Numbered from the stretch's first letter, positions 7,693-17,118 are shown. The stretch: DNA of 64,000 nucleotides from Bradyrhizobium sp. 164 (GCF_023073715.1 NZ_JADPKA010000083.1:186001-250000); one strand, 5' to 3'. The notes: a model not told the origin generated them from the letters alone. Translations and numbers: made by a program.

Positions 7693-8483
7693 TTCCGTTC
7701 TCCCGCAGCCTCCTCGCGAAAAGCCTTCTCGCCGGCGGTCGAGATCTCGACCCACTTCTCGTCGGGTGCTGCACCTTCCGTGTAGCTGTCGTGCCAATTC
7801 CACCATTTGTAGGTCGGGGTCTGCGGATAGCCTTTCGGCGAATCCTCCCAGACCTCCTGGCGGCCGAGCGGCGTGATGTCGAGATAGTTCCAGGTACCGC
7901 CCATCTGCTCATCGCCCCGGCTCTTGACGAAATAGGTGCGGAAGACGCGGTCGCCGTCACGGTAGAACACGTTGGTCCCGTGCCATTCGTCAACGCCGAA
8001 ATCAGCATCGAAGCTGTCAGTGATGGTGACCCAGGGCATGATCCAGCCCATCCGCTGCTTCAGCCGCGCGATATCGGCCTGCGGCGCGCGCGAGGCGAAG
8101 ACAAGGGTGGTGTCGCGGGCATTGAGGTGCGCGACATGGGCGACCTGGTCGGCAACCATGGAGCAGCCCCGGCACGCATGGTCGGGCCAGCCGAACACCC
8201 CCGGCTCGAAGAAGGCACGGTAGACGATCAATTGCCGCCGGCCCTGGAATAGGTCAATTAGACTGAGCTTGCCGCCGGGGCCCTCGAACGCATAGGTTTT
8301 GTCCACCGCCATCCAGGGCATGCGCCGCCGCTCGGCGGCCAGGGCATCGCGGGCACGGGTATGCGCTTTTTCCTTTACGAGCAGTTGCTGACGGGCTGCC
8401 TCCCAGTCCTGCGGCGACACCACAGGCGGTGTTTGCATGGCGGAATGTGCGTTCGTCCCTGCGTTCTCAACTGATGTCATCAT
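7689..8483 (-). CDS. DUF899 family protein (thioredoxin-like fold)
   Basis: A protein of 264 residues with the DUF899 layout: EKAHTRARDALAAERRRMPW near the start, a beta strand LIVYRAFFEP, then the CRGCSMVADQVAHVAHLNARDTTLVFASRA block in which the Cys pair occupies the thioredoxin-like redox position. The end carries YLDITPLGRQEVWEDSPKGYPQTPTYKWWNWHDSY. The family's biochemical role is not established, though the fold points to a redox or peroxide function. A second Met (residue 2) is an equivalent start. It is divergent from the double-HTH regulator at 8634 across a 150-base gap and may be its target. Confidence 0.85.
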   Translation of the reverse strand: MMTSVENAGTNAHSAMQTPPVVSPQDWEAARQQLLVKEKAHTRARDALAAERRRMPWMAVDKTYAFEGPGGKLSLIDLFQGRRQLIVYRAFFEPGVFGWPDHACRGCSMVADQVAHVAHLNARDTTLVFASRAPQADIARLKQRMGWIMPWVTITDSFDADFGVDEWHGTNVFYRDGDRVFRTYFVKSRGDEQMGGTWNYLDITPLGRQEVWEDSPKGYPQTPTYKWWNWHDSYTEGAAPDEKWVEISTAGEKAFREEAAGERK

Positions 8484-8633
8484 GGCTCTCCAAACCTCTT
8501 GCCTGGGCGATCATTCCGCATCGCGTTATGACAGACGCGGAACCCCTGGCCCTTCACCGCACATCGTCGGTCGTAAACTGTTTCTGGCATCTCGCGGTTG
8601 CGGAGTGGGAGTAACAAGTGTGGCGGGATTAGA
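8484..8633. promoter_or_regulatory. Divergent promoter region between DUF899 operon and HTH regulator
   Basis: The 150 bases separate head-to-head genes, the usual place for an autoregulated operator. I see no convincing palindrome or named box, so this is called from layout only. Confidence 0.35.
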
Positions 8634-9854
8634 ATGGAGTCGCTGATCACGGCCGCGGCGCGCGCGCTCGAGGCGGGCGATCCGCTCGGTGCGCTGAACC
8701 GCGTTGCGCTGCGCAACGACGCACCGTCGCTGGCGCTGCGCGGCATCGCGATGGCGCAGCTCGGCGATTTCGCCAAGGCCAAGACGCTGCTGCGGAGCGC
8801 CGCACGCGCCTTCGGTCCGAGAGAGGCGGTGGCGCGCGCAAGGTGCGTCGTGGCCGAGGCCGAGATCGCGCTGGTCTCGCGCGACCTGAGCTGGCCGGCG
8901 AAGACGCTCGCAGCGGCGCGCGCGACACTCGCAAGGCACGGCGATCTCGCCAATGCCGCCCATGCCGGTCACATCGAGGCCCGCCGCCTTCTTCTGCTCG
9001 GGCGCCTCGACGAGGCCGAGCGCACGCTGGCGGAGCTCGGCGCAGGCGCTCTTCCGCCTGCGTCTCAGGTCATCCGTGAACTCGTGGTCGCCGGCATCGC
9101 AATCCGGCGGCTCAAAACCAAAGTTGCGCGCGCGGCGCTCGACCGCGCCGCCGACGCGGCACGGTCGGCTGGGATTCCAGCGCTGACGGCCGAAGTCGAA
9201 GGCACGAACCTCGTGCTCGACACGCCCGCGGCGCGCCTGATCGCACGCGGCAAGGAGCATCCGTTGTTGCTCGGACAGGTCGAAGCGCTGGCGGCGTCTC
9301 AAGCGCTCGTCGTGGACACGTTCCATCACACCGTTCGCAAAGGAGGCATCGTCGTGTCGCTGGGAACGCGGCCGGTGCTGTTCGCGCTCGCCCGCCCCCT
9401 GGCGCAGGCGTGGCCCGCGGACGTGTCCCGAGAGGCTCTGATGACCGCCGCGTTTCGCGCTAGGCACGTCGATGAATCGCATCGCGCCCGGCTACGGGTC
9501 GAGATCGGTCGGCTCCGCGCCAAGCTCAAGCCTCTTGCCGATGTGAGCGCGACCAAACACGGCTTTGCGCTGACACCGCGCAAAACGCGACAGGTTCTTG
9601 TGCTGGCGCGTCCGGTCGAGGAGAAGCACGCCGCAGTGCTCGCCTTCCTGTCCGACGGCGAGCCCTGGTCGAGCTCGGCGCTCGCGCTGGCGCTCGGAAC
9701 GAGCGCCCGCACCGTGCAGCGGGCCCTCGACGATCTGGCACGATCACACAAGGTGCAGTCCTTCGGACATGGCCGGGCGAAGCGTTGGATGACCCCGCCC
9801 GTCCCGGGTTTCCCGACAGGCTTGTTACTCCCCACGCCGCTCCTGAAGACGTAG
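8634..9854 (+). CDS. Regulator with helical-repeat N-terminus and two winged-helix regions
   Basis: A protein of 406 residues. Residues 1-205 are Ala/Arg-rich paired helices of TPR style (ALRGIAMAQLGDFAKAKTLLRSAAR). Residues about 225-320 contain a response-regulator-type winged helix (DESHRARLRVEIGRLRAKLKPLADVSATKHGFALTPR). Residues about 335-390 hold a second HTH (SALALALGTSARTVQRALDDLARSHKVQSFGHGRAKRW). No sensor domain is obvious, so the repeats may bind a partner or ligand. The start at 8634 excludes 12 weak upstream codons. The beta-propeller gene follows 29 bases later, so the two are probably one transcript. Confidence 0.75.
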   Translation: MESLITAAARALEAGDPLGALNRVALRNDAPSLALRGIAMAQLGDFAKAKTLLRSAARAFGPREAVARARCVVAEAEIALVSRDLSWPAKTLAAARATLARHGDLANAAHAGHIEARRLLLLGRLDEAERTLAELGAGALPPASQVIRELVVAGIAIRRLKTKVARAALDRAADAARSAGIPALTAEVEGTNLVLDTPAARLIARGKEHPLLLGQVEALAASQALVVDTFHHTVRKGGIVVSLGTRPVLFALARPLAQAWPADVSREALMTAAFRARHVDESHRARLRVEIGRLRAKLKPLADVSATKHGFALTPRKTRQVLVLARPVEEKHAAVLAFLSDGEPWSSSALALALGTSARTVQRALDDLARSHKVQSFGHGRAKRWMTPPVPGFPTGLLLPTPLLKT

Positions 9855-9883
9855 GGTGAGGTCACATCACAGGGATCGAGCAC

Positions 9884-10522
9884 ATGAAGCGTACAGCCGC
9901 CGAGATCATCAAGGAGTATGGGCCTTTCGCGGGCGTCGAAGCCGTGCATGGCGTCACCTATGACGGCAAACATGTCTGGTTCGCGTCCGGCGACAAGCTG
10001 AACGCGGTCGATCCGGCCGACGGCAAGATTGCACGCTCCATCGATGTCGCCGCGCATGCGGGAACGGCGTTCGACGGCCGGCACCTGTTCCAGATCGCCG
10101 AAGATCGCATCCAGAAGATCGACGCCGCCACTGGCAGGGTGCTCAGCACCATTCCGGCGCCCGGCGGCGGTGGCGATTCCGGATTGGCCTGGGCCGAAGG
10201 TTCGCTCTGGGTCGGGCAATATCGCGAGCGCAAGATTCATCAGGTCGATCCCGAAACGGGAAAGGTCCTCCGCACCATCGAGAGCAAGCGCTTCGTGACC
10301 GGCGTGACCTGGGTCGATGGCGAGCTCTGGCATGGCACCTGGGAGAACGAAGAAAGTGACGTGCGGCGGATCGACCCCGATACGGGCAAGGTTCTCGAGC
10401 AGCTCGACCTGCCCGCCGGGACGATGGTCTCAGGTTTGGAGTCGGACGGCGGCGATCGCTTCTTCTGCGGCGGTGGCGGTCGCGGCAATGTGAGGGCGAT
10501 CCGCCGTCCCCGACGCAGCTAG
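9884..10522 (+). CDS. Cytoplasmic beta-propeller protein (PQQ/NHL-like repeats)
   Basis: A protein of 212 residues with no signal peptide. It contains about five repeats of the form DxxT/DGKxxxxI with a tryptophan, for example VDPADGKIARSIDV, IDAATGRVLSTIPA, VDPETGKVLRTIES and IDPDTGKVLEQLDL. Such blades occur in glutamine cyclotransferase-like and Vgb-like propellers. The repeats are fewer than in a complete seven-blade domain, so the protein may be a partial propeller or may dimerise. It sits 29 bases behind the regulator gene. The C-terminus RAIRRPRRS is basic and short. Confidence 0.72.
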   Translation: MKRTAAEIIKEYGPFAGVEAVHGVTYDGKHVWFASGDKLNAVDPADGKIARSIDVAAHAGTAFDGRHLFQIAEDRIQKIDAATGRVLSTIPAPGGGGDSGLAWAEGSLWVGQYRERKIHQVDPETGKVLRTIESKRFVTGVTWVDGELWHGTWENEESDVRRIDPDTGKVLEQLDLPAGTMVSGLESDGGDRFFCGGGGRGNVRAIRRPRRS

Positions 10523-10663
10523 CCTCGCGATAACGATTTGAACGCGCGGCAACGGGGCGTTCGCAGCCGTTAACCTGTTCGCCCCAATTCCACCCCACCT
10601 GTGCGCTCTAGCGCCCTCCGCGCCAGCCCTGTAAAACCCCCGTCGGGGCGGCTTGGGGGATTG

Positions 10664-12232
10664 ATGCGACTGACGTTGAATCTGAAGACGATCCTGATCG
10701 CCGTCGCAGTGCTCGCGGCGTCGTTCTTCATCAGCCTGAAGGCAATGGACTTGCTGTCGCCGCGCGTGACCAATTCGGCGCCGACGGTCGCGCAACTGCC
10801 GCCGTTGCCGCCGGCCTCGAAGAGTTCCATCGTGATCGCGCCGGTCGCGATCGCGCTGTCGGTGATCCGCGAGCAGGCCGAGAAGGCTTCGCCGCGCAAT
10901 TTCGCAGGAAAGGCCGACAACCCGATCTCGCAGATCCTGGAGAACGCCGACATCGGATGGACGGCGGCGCGCGGACCGATGGCGGCAACAGGCGACAAGG
11001 ACGTGCTGACGCTGTCGACGCCGCTCACCGGCAGGCTGAACGTGACGGGATCGCTGTCCTCGAAGGCCACCGGCGCGCTTGGCGACGCGCTCGGCAGTGT
11101 GCTCGGCGGCGACGCCGCGAAACGGATCGGCGCGGTCAACATCAAGAACCTGAACGCCAGCGCCGAGATCAAGGGCAACGTGGTCGTCACCTCGCGCCCG
11201 AAGCTCGCGGCCAACTGGTATCTCGAGCCCAATCTCGGCGCCCAGGTTAACCTCGGCGACACCAACGTTGCCGTCGCGGGCGCCAAGGTCAACGTGCCGG
11301 CGCAGGTGAAGCCATTGATCGACAAGAATGTCGGCGAGCAGATCAACGCCGTCTCCGAGCGCATCCGCAACGATCCCTCGCTGCGGGAGAATGCCAGGGT
11401 GCAATGGGCCAAGGCGTGCCGCTCGATCTCGCTGCAAGGCTCGGGCTCATCGGCCGCACTGCCGCCGCTCTGGCTCGAGATGAAGCCGGTGCGCGCAATC
11501 GCGGCGCAGCCGCGCGTCGATGCACAGGCCGTGACGCTGCTGCTCGGCCTCGAGGCCGAGACACGCGTGACCTCGACGCCGACCAAGCCGGAGTGTCCGT
11601 TTCCCGACAAGATCTCGATCGTGCCGCCGACCGGCACGGGCGTGAACATCGGCGTGCCGATCGACGTGCCCTTCACCGAGATCAACAAGCTGATCGCGGC
11701 GCAGATGGTCGGCCATACCTATCCCGAGGACGGCTCCGGCCCGGTCGACGTCACTGTCAAGACCGTCAACGTGACCCCCTCGGGCGACCGCCTGCTGATC
11801 TCGCTGCTGGTGCGCGCCAAGGAGAAGAAGAGCTGGTTCGGCCTCGGCGCCGAGGCGACCGTGCACATCTGGGGCCGGCCGATGCTCGACCAGGCGCAGC
11901 AAACGCTGCGGCTCGCCGACATCCAGCTCGCGGTGGAATCCGAGGCGGCGTTCGGTCTGTTAGGAGCCGCGGCGCGTGCCGTGGTGCCGCAGATGCAACA
12001 GGCCCTGCTGCAGAAGGCGACGCTCGACCTGAAGCCGATCGCCGCCAACGCCCGCGAGAAGATCGCAGCCGCGATCGCCGACTACCAGAAGAGCGAGGAT
12101 GGCCTCAAGGTCGAAGCCAAGATCGACAGCCTGACGCTTGCCGACATCGCCTTCGATTCCAAGACCCTGCGCGTCGTCGCCGAAGCCGGCGGCTCGCTGA
12201 AGGTGGTTGTGACCAAGCTGTCGGGGATGTAG
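10664..12232 (+). CDS. DUF4403 family membrane-anchored protein
   Basis: A protein of 522 residues with an N-terminal membrane anchor (about 7-30, TILIAVAVLAASFFISL). A long periplasmic region follows with the DUF4403 features: IVIAPVAIALSVI near 55-70, paired beta-rich halves, PLWLEMKPV and a C-terminal TLTLADIAFDSKTLRVVAEAGGSL. DUF4403 belongs to the TULIP-like lipid-binding group, so a role in handling envelope lipids is plausible but not shown. The ATG at 10664 is preferred because TTGGGGGATTG immediately precedes it. It stands alone. Confidence 0.82.
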   Translation: MRLTLNLKTILIAVAVLAASFFISLKAMDLLSPRVTNSAPTVAQLPPLPPASKSSIVIAPVAIALSVIREQAEKASPRNFAGKADNPISQILENADIGWTAARGPMAATGDKDVLTLSTPLTGRLNVTGSLSSKATGALGDALGSVLGGDAAKRIGAVNIKNLNASAEIKGNVVVTSRPKLAANWYLEPNLGAQVNLGDTNVAVAGAKVNVPAQVKPLIDKNVGEQINAVSERIRNDPSLRENARVQWAKACRSISLQGSGSSAALPPLWLEMKPVRAIAAQPRVDAQAVTLLLGLEAETRVTSTPTKPECPFPDKISIVPPTGTGVNIGVPIDVPFTEINKLIAAQMVGHTYPEDGSGPVDVTVKTVNVTPSGDRLLISLLVRAKEKKSWFGLGAEATVHIWGRPMLDQAQQTLRLADIQLAVESEAAFGLLGAAARAVVPQMQQALLQKATLDLKPIAANAREKIAAAIADYQKSEDGLKVEAKIDSLTLADIAFDSKTLRVVAEAGGSLKVVVTKLSGM

Positions 12233-12346
12233 CCCGCCTTCGCTCGTCGCTTGCACCGCTGGCATTCTCATCGGAGGATGCTAAGCTGTTCCTCGCAAGC
12301 TCGAACGAGGCGCTGACAGCATCGTAGCTGATAACGCGAGGACGAC

Positions 12347-13456
12347 ATGGAAGCCGGCATGGTCACGCCTGCGCCGGCACTGGTACGCTTTTCAGGCATT
12401 CAGAAGACCTACGATGGCGAGCACCTCGTGGTGAAGAACCTCGACCTCGAGATCAAGAAGGGCGAGTTCATTACCCTGCTCGGCCCGTCGGGCTCGGGCA
12501 AGACGACCACGCTGATGATGCTCGCTGGCTTCGAGGTTCCGACCCATGGCGAGATCTACCTCGCTGACCGGCCGATCAAGAACGTGCCGCCGCATAAGCG
12601 CGACATCGGCATGGTATTCCAGAACTATGCCTTGTTTCCGCATCTGACGATTGCGGAGAATATCGCCTTCCCGCTATCCGTTCGCAAAATCAAGAAGGCG
12701 GAAGCGCAGGAGCGCGTCGGCGCGGCGTTGCGCATGATCAAGATGGAAAGCCTGGCGCACCGACGGCCCGGGCAGTTGTCCGGCGGTCAGCAGCAACGCG
12801 TCGCACTGGCCCGTGCGCTGGTCTTCAATCCGCAACTCGTGCTGATGGACGAGCCCTTGGGCGCGCTGGACAAGCGCCTGCGGGAACAGATGCAGCTGGA
12901 GATCAAGCAACTTCACGAGACAATGGGCATCACGATCGTCTACGTGACCCACGATCAGAGTGAAGCGCTCACGATGTCGGATCGTATCGCCGTATTCAAC
13001 GACGGCATTGTGCAGCAGATCGATACGCCCGACTCGCTTTACGAGAATCCGGTGAACAGCTTCGTCGCCCACTTCATCGGCGAGAACAATGTGCTGGCTG
13101 GCACTGTCGAAACGATCGAAAATGAATATTGCCGCGTCGCGTTGGCCGGTGGCGGCGCCGTGACCGCGCGGGCGGTCAATGTATCACGCGCAGGCGCATC
13201 GACTTCCCTGTCGGTGCGGCCGGAGCGGATCTCCATTGTCCCGGATGGCACCTCCAGTGACGGACCGAACCGCCTGCCGGCCAAGGTGCAGAGCACCATC
13301 TATCTCGGCGATCACGCGCTGGCTGTGCTCGATGTCGCCGGCAATTCGGAGTTCATGGTCAAGCTTCAGCCCGTGGCGCATCACAGTCTGAGACAAGGCG
13401 AAAGTGTGTCGATCACCTTTCGGCCGGAGGACTGCCTGGCCCTCGATCCCGTCTGA
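12347..13456 (+). CDS. ABC transporter ATP-binding protein, polyamine/spermidine type (PotA-like)
   Basis: ATPase of 369 residues that powers an importer. Walker A GPSGSGKTTT is at 46-55, Q-loop QNYALFPH is near 90, the signature LSGGQQQRVALARAL is near 140, Walker B is LVLMDEPLGALD, and the H-loop is VTHDQSEA. The C-terminal third has the TOBE regulatory domain (LSVRPERISIVP). It is the first gene of a four-gene transporter (12347-16960) whose binding protein and permeases follow. A second Met at 12359 is possible; GCGAGGACGAC before 12347 favours the first. Confidence 0.93.
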   Translation: MEAGMVTPAPALVRFSGIQKTYDGEHLVVKNLDLEIKKGEFITLLGPSGSGKTTTLMMLAGFEVPTHGEIYLADRPIKNVPPHKRDIGMVFQNYALFPHLTIAENIAFPLSVRKIKKAEAQERVGAALRMIKMESLAHRRPGQLSGGQQQRVALARALVFNPQLVLMDEPLGALDKRLREQMQLEIKQLHETMGITIVYVTHDQSEALTMSDRIAVFNDGIVQQIDTPDSLYENPVNSFVAHFIGENNVLAGTVETIENEYCRVALAGGGAVTARAVNVSRAGASTSLSVRPERISIVPDGTSSDGPNRLPAKVQSTIYLGDHALAVLDVAGNSEFMVKLQPVAHHSLRQGESVSITFRPEDCLALDPV

Positions 13457-13531
13457 TCCACCCTGCAGCCTTCATCCAAAACAAGCGGTCGGGCATCTCA
13501 ATGCAACTCACATGAAGAAGGAACAAGGACC

Positions 13532-14590
13532 ATGCTGAACCGCAAGATTGGCAAGATTGCCTTGGGTTTCGCCGCGGCGCTCACCGCCAGCGCCGCGCTG
13601 ACGACAATGTCGCAGGCGCGTGACCTCACCGTCGTGTCGTGGGGTGGCGCATATCAGGATGCCCAGAAGAAAGTCTATTTCGAGCCTTTCAAGAAGGCGG
13701 CCGGGATTGCGATGAACGACGAGTCCTGGGACGGCGGCATCGGGGTGCTGCGCGCCAAGGTGCAGGGGGGCGCCGCCACATGGGATGTGGTCCAGGTCGA
13801 AAGCGACGAACTCGCGGTCGGCTGCGAGGAAGGCCTGTTCGAGAAGTTGGATTATTCCAGGATCGGCGGCGAGTCCGCCTATATCCCACCGGCGGTCAAT
13901 CCCTGCGGCGTCGGCGCGATCCTTTATGATTTCGTTCTCGGCTACGACAAGGACAAGCTGAAGGAGGTGCCGAAAGGCTGGGCCGACTTCTTCGATACCA
14001 AGAAGATTCCCGGCAAACGCGCCTTGCGCCAGGGCCCGAAGACCACGCTGGAGATCGCTCTCATGGCCGACGGCGTCGCACCGAAGGACGTCTACAAGGT
14101 GCTGGCGACCGACGAGGGCATCGATCGCGCCTTCAAGAAGTTGGACACGATCAAGGGCGACCTCGTCTGGTGGAAAGCCGGCGCCCAGCCGCCGCAATTG
14201 CTCGCGTCCGGCGAGGTGGCGATGACCTCGGTCTACAATGGCCGCATCGACACCGCGAACAAGAACGAGAAGAAGAACTTTGGCATGGTGTGGGACGGAG
14301 CGCTCTTCACTCTCGACAGCTGGGTCATCCTGAAGGGGAGCCCGAACAAGGACGCCGCCTACAAGTTCCTGGACTTCGTCGGCAAGGCGGAGAACCAATC
14401 AAAATTGTCGGAGAACATTGCTTACGGCACCTCGAACAAGGACGCAGCCGCGCGGCTACAGCCCGCCGTTCTGAAGGACCTGCCGACGGCGTCTGACAAC
14501 ATCAAGAACGCGGTCGAGATCAACGTTGCCTTCTGGCTCGAGAACATCGACCGCCTGACCGAGCGCTTCAACAAATGGGCGGCGAAGTAG
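13532..14590 (+). CDS. Extracellular solute-binding protein, PotD/family 1 type
   Basis: Periplasmic receptor of 352 residues. The signal peptide is residues 1-29 (ALTASAALTTMSQARD). The mature start DLTVVSWGGAYQDAQKKVYFEPF is typical of spermidine/putrescine-type receptors of Rhizobiales, and WDVVQVESDELAVGCEEGLFEKLD and PKTTLEIALMADGV continue the family pattern. The ligand cannot be assigned; relatives bind polyamines, opine-like compounds or other cationic molecules. It lies 75 bases after the ATPase and 280 bases before the permease genes. Confidence 0.92.
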   Translation: MLNRKIGKIALGFAAALTASAALTTMSQARDLTVVSWGGAYQDAQKKVYFEPFKKAAGIAMNDESWDGGIGVLRAKVQGGAATWDVVQVESDELAVGCEEGLFEKLDYSRIGGESAYIPPAVNPCGVGAILYDFVLGYDKDKLKEVPKGWADFFDTKKIPGKRALRQGPKTTLEIALMADGVAPKDVYKVLATDEGIDRAFKKLDTIKGDLVWWKAGAQPPQLLASGEVAMTSVYNGRIDTANKNEKKNFGMVWDGALFTLDSWVILKGSPNKDAAYKFLDFVGKAENQSKLSENIAYGTSNKDAAARLQPAVLKDLPTASDNIKNAVEINVAFWLENIDRLTERFNKWAAK

Positions 14591-14653
14591 CGCGCGGCGG
14601 CAACCGACTTACGCAGCAGGTAGAGGGTGCGTGGCGGACAACTCGCCCGTGGC

Positions 14654-14697
14654 GCATCCTTCGAGACGCCCGCCTTCGGCGGGCCCTCAGGATGAGG
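14654..14697. repeat. Palindromic repeat family A
   Basis: CATCCTTCGAGACGCCCGCC...GGCGGGCCCTCAGGATGAGG lies between the binding-protein and permease genes. With the inverted copy at 14742 it forms a pair of hairpins inside the operon. Confidence 0.8.
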
Positions 14698-14741
14698 TCT
14701 GAGTCTGTGGCAGCGACCTTACAGGCACCTATGTCAATAAG

Positions 14742-14786
14742 CCTCATCCTGAGGAGACCGCGAAGCGGTCGTCTCGAAGGACAAGG
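14742..14786. repeat. Palindromic repeat family A (inverted copy)
   Basis: CCTCATCCTGAGGAGACCGCGAAGCGGTCGTCTCGAAGGACAAGG has a perfect GACCGC/GCGGTC core. It probably stabilises the upstream binding-protein mRNA, the usual effect of REP-type hairpins in ABC operons. Confidence 0.75.
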
Positions 14787-14870
14787 CGCTTGCACCGGCC
14801 GCTCCAAAAGGCCACATGCGATTGACCTACCCAAATTAGCGAGGGATATCCGTTCAAAGGGGCTCTTGCC

Positions 14871-16133
14871 GTGACGGATGCGCTCCTGACCGGCGCCAAT
14901 GCGTCGACCGAGGTGCCGCTCAAGCGCCGGCTGAGGCGTGCTGAGCGGACACGGCAGGTCAAGGCATTGGCGCTGGTGGCACCGCTTCTCGTCTTCCTGC
15001 TCTTCACGTTCGCCGGGCCCATCGTCGGCATGTTGTGGCGCTCGGTCGAGGACAGCGAGGTGCGCCAGGTCTTCCCCCACACGGTAGCTGCTCTGGCCAG
15101 TTGGGATGGCAGGGACCTGCCAGACGAAATGGCTTATGCGGCGCTGGCCAGCGACATCCTGGCGGCGCGCGCCTCCGGCACCATCGCCATTGCGGCCAAG
15201 CGGCTGAACTACGCATTGAATGGCTTCCGCACGATCCTGACCAGCACGGCACGCAATCTGAAGGCGGTGCCGGAGCCCGGCACGGCCAAGGAGACGCTGG
15301 GCAAGATCAATCCGGCCTGGCGCGAACGCGCCACCTGGACGACGATCAAGGACGCCAGCGGTCCGGTGACCGGCTTCTACCTTCTGGCGGCGCTCGACCT
15401 GACGCGAAACGCGGACGGCGCGATCGTCGCGGCCCCGCCGGATCAGGCCATTTACCGCGATGTTTTCGCCCGCACCTTCCTCATCAGCATCAGCGTCACG
15501 GCACTCTGCCTGATCCTCGGCTTCCCGGTCGCCTACCTGCTGGCGACGCTGCCGCCCGGCCGGTCGAACCTGCTGATGATCTTCGTCCTGCTACCGTTCT
15601 GGACTTCGCTTCTGGTCCGCACCTGCGCCTGGATCGTGCTGTTGCAGAGCAAGGGCGTCGTGAACGACAGCCTGCACTGGATTGGCATCATCGACGAGCC
15701 GTTGCGCCTGATCTACAACCGCTTCGGTGTCTGCGTGGCGATGACCCACGTTCTCCTGCCGTTCATGATCCTGCCGCTGTACAGCAGCATGAAGGCGATC
15801 TCGCCTGCTTACATGCGTGCCGCCGCTTCGCTTGGTGCGCCACCGCTGACCGCTTTCCTGCGCATCTACCTGCCGCAGACCCTGCCCGGCATCGGCGCGG
15901 GAAGCCTGCTCGTCTTCATCCTGGCGCTCGGCTATTACATCACGCCGGCCCTCGTCGGCGGCGCCGCCGATCAGATGATCAGCTACTTCATCGCGCTCTA
16001 CACGACCGAGACGGCCAATTGGGGCCTTGCCTCGGCGTTGGGCGCGGTGCTGCTGCTGGTCACTCTTCTGCTCGCTCTCGTCTACGGAAAGCTGGTGCAT
16101 GGCCAGCAGGTTACGGGAGGAATGAAGAATTGA
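14871..16133 (+). CDS. ABC transporter permease (PotB-like) with large periplasmic insert
   Basis: A permease of 420 residues starting with GTG behind AAAGGGG. TM1 is near residues 30-50 (LALVAPLLVFLLFTFAGPIVGMLW). Then comes a hydrophilic insert of about 150 residues (52-200) before the normal TM2-TM6 core with the EAA loop (AAASLGAPPLTAFLRIYLPQTLPG). Standard PotB proteins are about 280 residues; the insert accounts for the extra length. Its stop overlaps the TTG start of the next permease, so the two are coupled. Confidence 0.9.
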   Translation: MTDALLTGANASTEVPLKRRLRRAERTRQVKALALVAPLLVFLLFTFAGPIVGMLWRSVEDSEVRQVFPHTVAALASWDGRDLPDEMAYAALASDILAARASGTIAIAAKRLNYALNGFRTILTSTARNLKAVPEPGTAKETLGKINPAWRERATWTTIKDASGPVTGFYLLAALDLTRNADGAIVAAPPDQAIYRDVFARTFLISISVTALCLILGFPVAYLLATLPPGRSNLLMIFVLLPFWTSLLVRTCAWIVLLQSKGVVNDSLHWIGIIDEPLRLIYNRFGVCVAMTHVLLPFMILPLYSSMKAISPAYMRAAASLGAPPLTAFLRIYLPQTLPGIGAGSLLVFILALGYYITPALVGGAADQMISYFIALYTTETANWGLASALGAVLLLVTLLLALVYGKLVHGQQVTGGMKN

Positions 16134-16960
16134 GCGACAATTCCCTCCTCCGCACGACCAGCCAGCGCATCGCGTGGACCGCGACAATCATTGTCTCCAC
16201 GCTGGTGTTCATCTTCCTGATCGCGCCAATCCTGGCGATCATGCCGCTGTCCTTCAGCTCAGGCTCCTACTTGACCTATCCGCTGCCCGGCCTCTCCTTG
16301 CGCTGGTACGACGATTTCATCAATTCGCCGCGCTGGATGAATTCGCTCAAGAACAGCATGATCATAGGCGTCGCTTCGACCGTGCTATCCATGGTGCTCG
16401 GCACATTGGCCGCCCTGGGACTGGCGCAGTGGAGGAGCCGGTTCAAGCCGCTCGTGCTGGCCTTCGTGCTGTCGCCGGTCGTGGTACCCGGCGTCATCAC
16501 CGCGGTCGGCCTGTATTTCTTCTTCGCGCCGATCGGACTGACCGGCAGCTATCTCGGCTTGATCCTGGCCCATACGGCGCTGGCGACGCCGTTTGTGGTG
16601 ATCACGGTCGGCGCGACGCTGCAAAGCTTCGACACCAACCTGGCGCGCGCCGCCGCCTCACTCGGCGCCTCGCCGCTTCAAGCGTTTCGCCGCGTGATCC
16701 TGCCGCTGATCCTGCCCGGCCTGGCGTCGGGTGCGCTGTTCGCCTTCGCGACCAGCTTTGATGAGGTGGTGATCGTGCTGTTCATGGCAGGTCCCGAGCA
16801 GCGCACCCTGCCGCGCGAGATGTTCGCCGGCATCCGCGAGAACATCAGTCCCACGATCACGGCAGCGGCGGTGGTGCTGACGGCGGTATCGGTCATCCTC
16901 CTCGCTACCCTGGAAGGCTTGCGTCGGCGCAACGAACGGCTCAAGAGCAGCAGCGCCTGA
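16130..16960 (+). CDS. ABC transporter permease (PotC-like)
   Basis: Inner-membrane partner of 276 residues with six TM helices. The EAA motif is ARAAASLGASPLQAFRRVILPLILPG. The start is the TTG at 16130 (SDNSLLRTTSQR follows), overlapping the upstream stop by four bases, with GGGAGG about nine bases before it. The open frame continues far upstream to 15035, but that part is an overlap artefact of the first permease. C-terminal residues are RRNERLKSSSA. Confidence 0.92.
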   Translation: MSDNSLLRTTSQRIAWTATIIVSTLVFIFLIAPILAIMPLSFSSGSYLTYPLPGLSLRWYDDFINSPRWMNSLKNSMIIGVASTVLSMVLGTLAALGLAQWRSRFKPLVLAFVLSPVVVPGVITAVGLYFFFAPIGLTGSYLGLILAHTALATPFVVITVGATLQSFDTNLARAAASLGASPLQAFRRVILPLILPGLASGALFAFATSFDEVVIVLFMAGPEQRTLPREMFAGIRENISPTITAAAVVLTAVSVILLATLEGLRRRNERLKSSSA

Positions 16961-17118
16961 CCGGCGTCGCCAAGCGATCTCGAAGAATTCCCTATTCCCC
17001 GCTCAGCCCCCGCCTTTTTGCATTCCGCTACGGCGCTCCTGGCTTAGCCGGCGGTGCCGATTGCGGCTAGAACAGGCGCGCAACAACACCCAAACAACAA
17101 CACGCAGGGAGAAAGAAC

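Noticed and set aside
10570..11688. Minus-strand open frame opposite the DUF4403 gene
   Set aside because: No start signal or family pattern; the + strand reading has an N-terminal anchor and full DUF4403 layout.
15035..16129. N-terminal extension of the second permease
   Set aside because: The extension overlaps the first permease in another frame and has no membrane pattern; the TTG at 16130 with GGGAGG is the real start.
16961..17118. C-rich, T-containing stretch as a terminator for the ABC operon
   Set aside because: CCCCCGCCTTTTTG occurs, but no stem of useful length precedes it.
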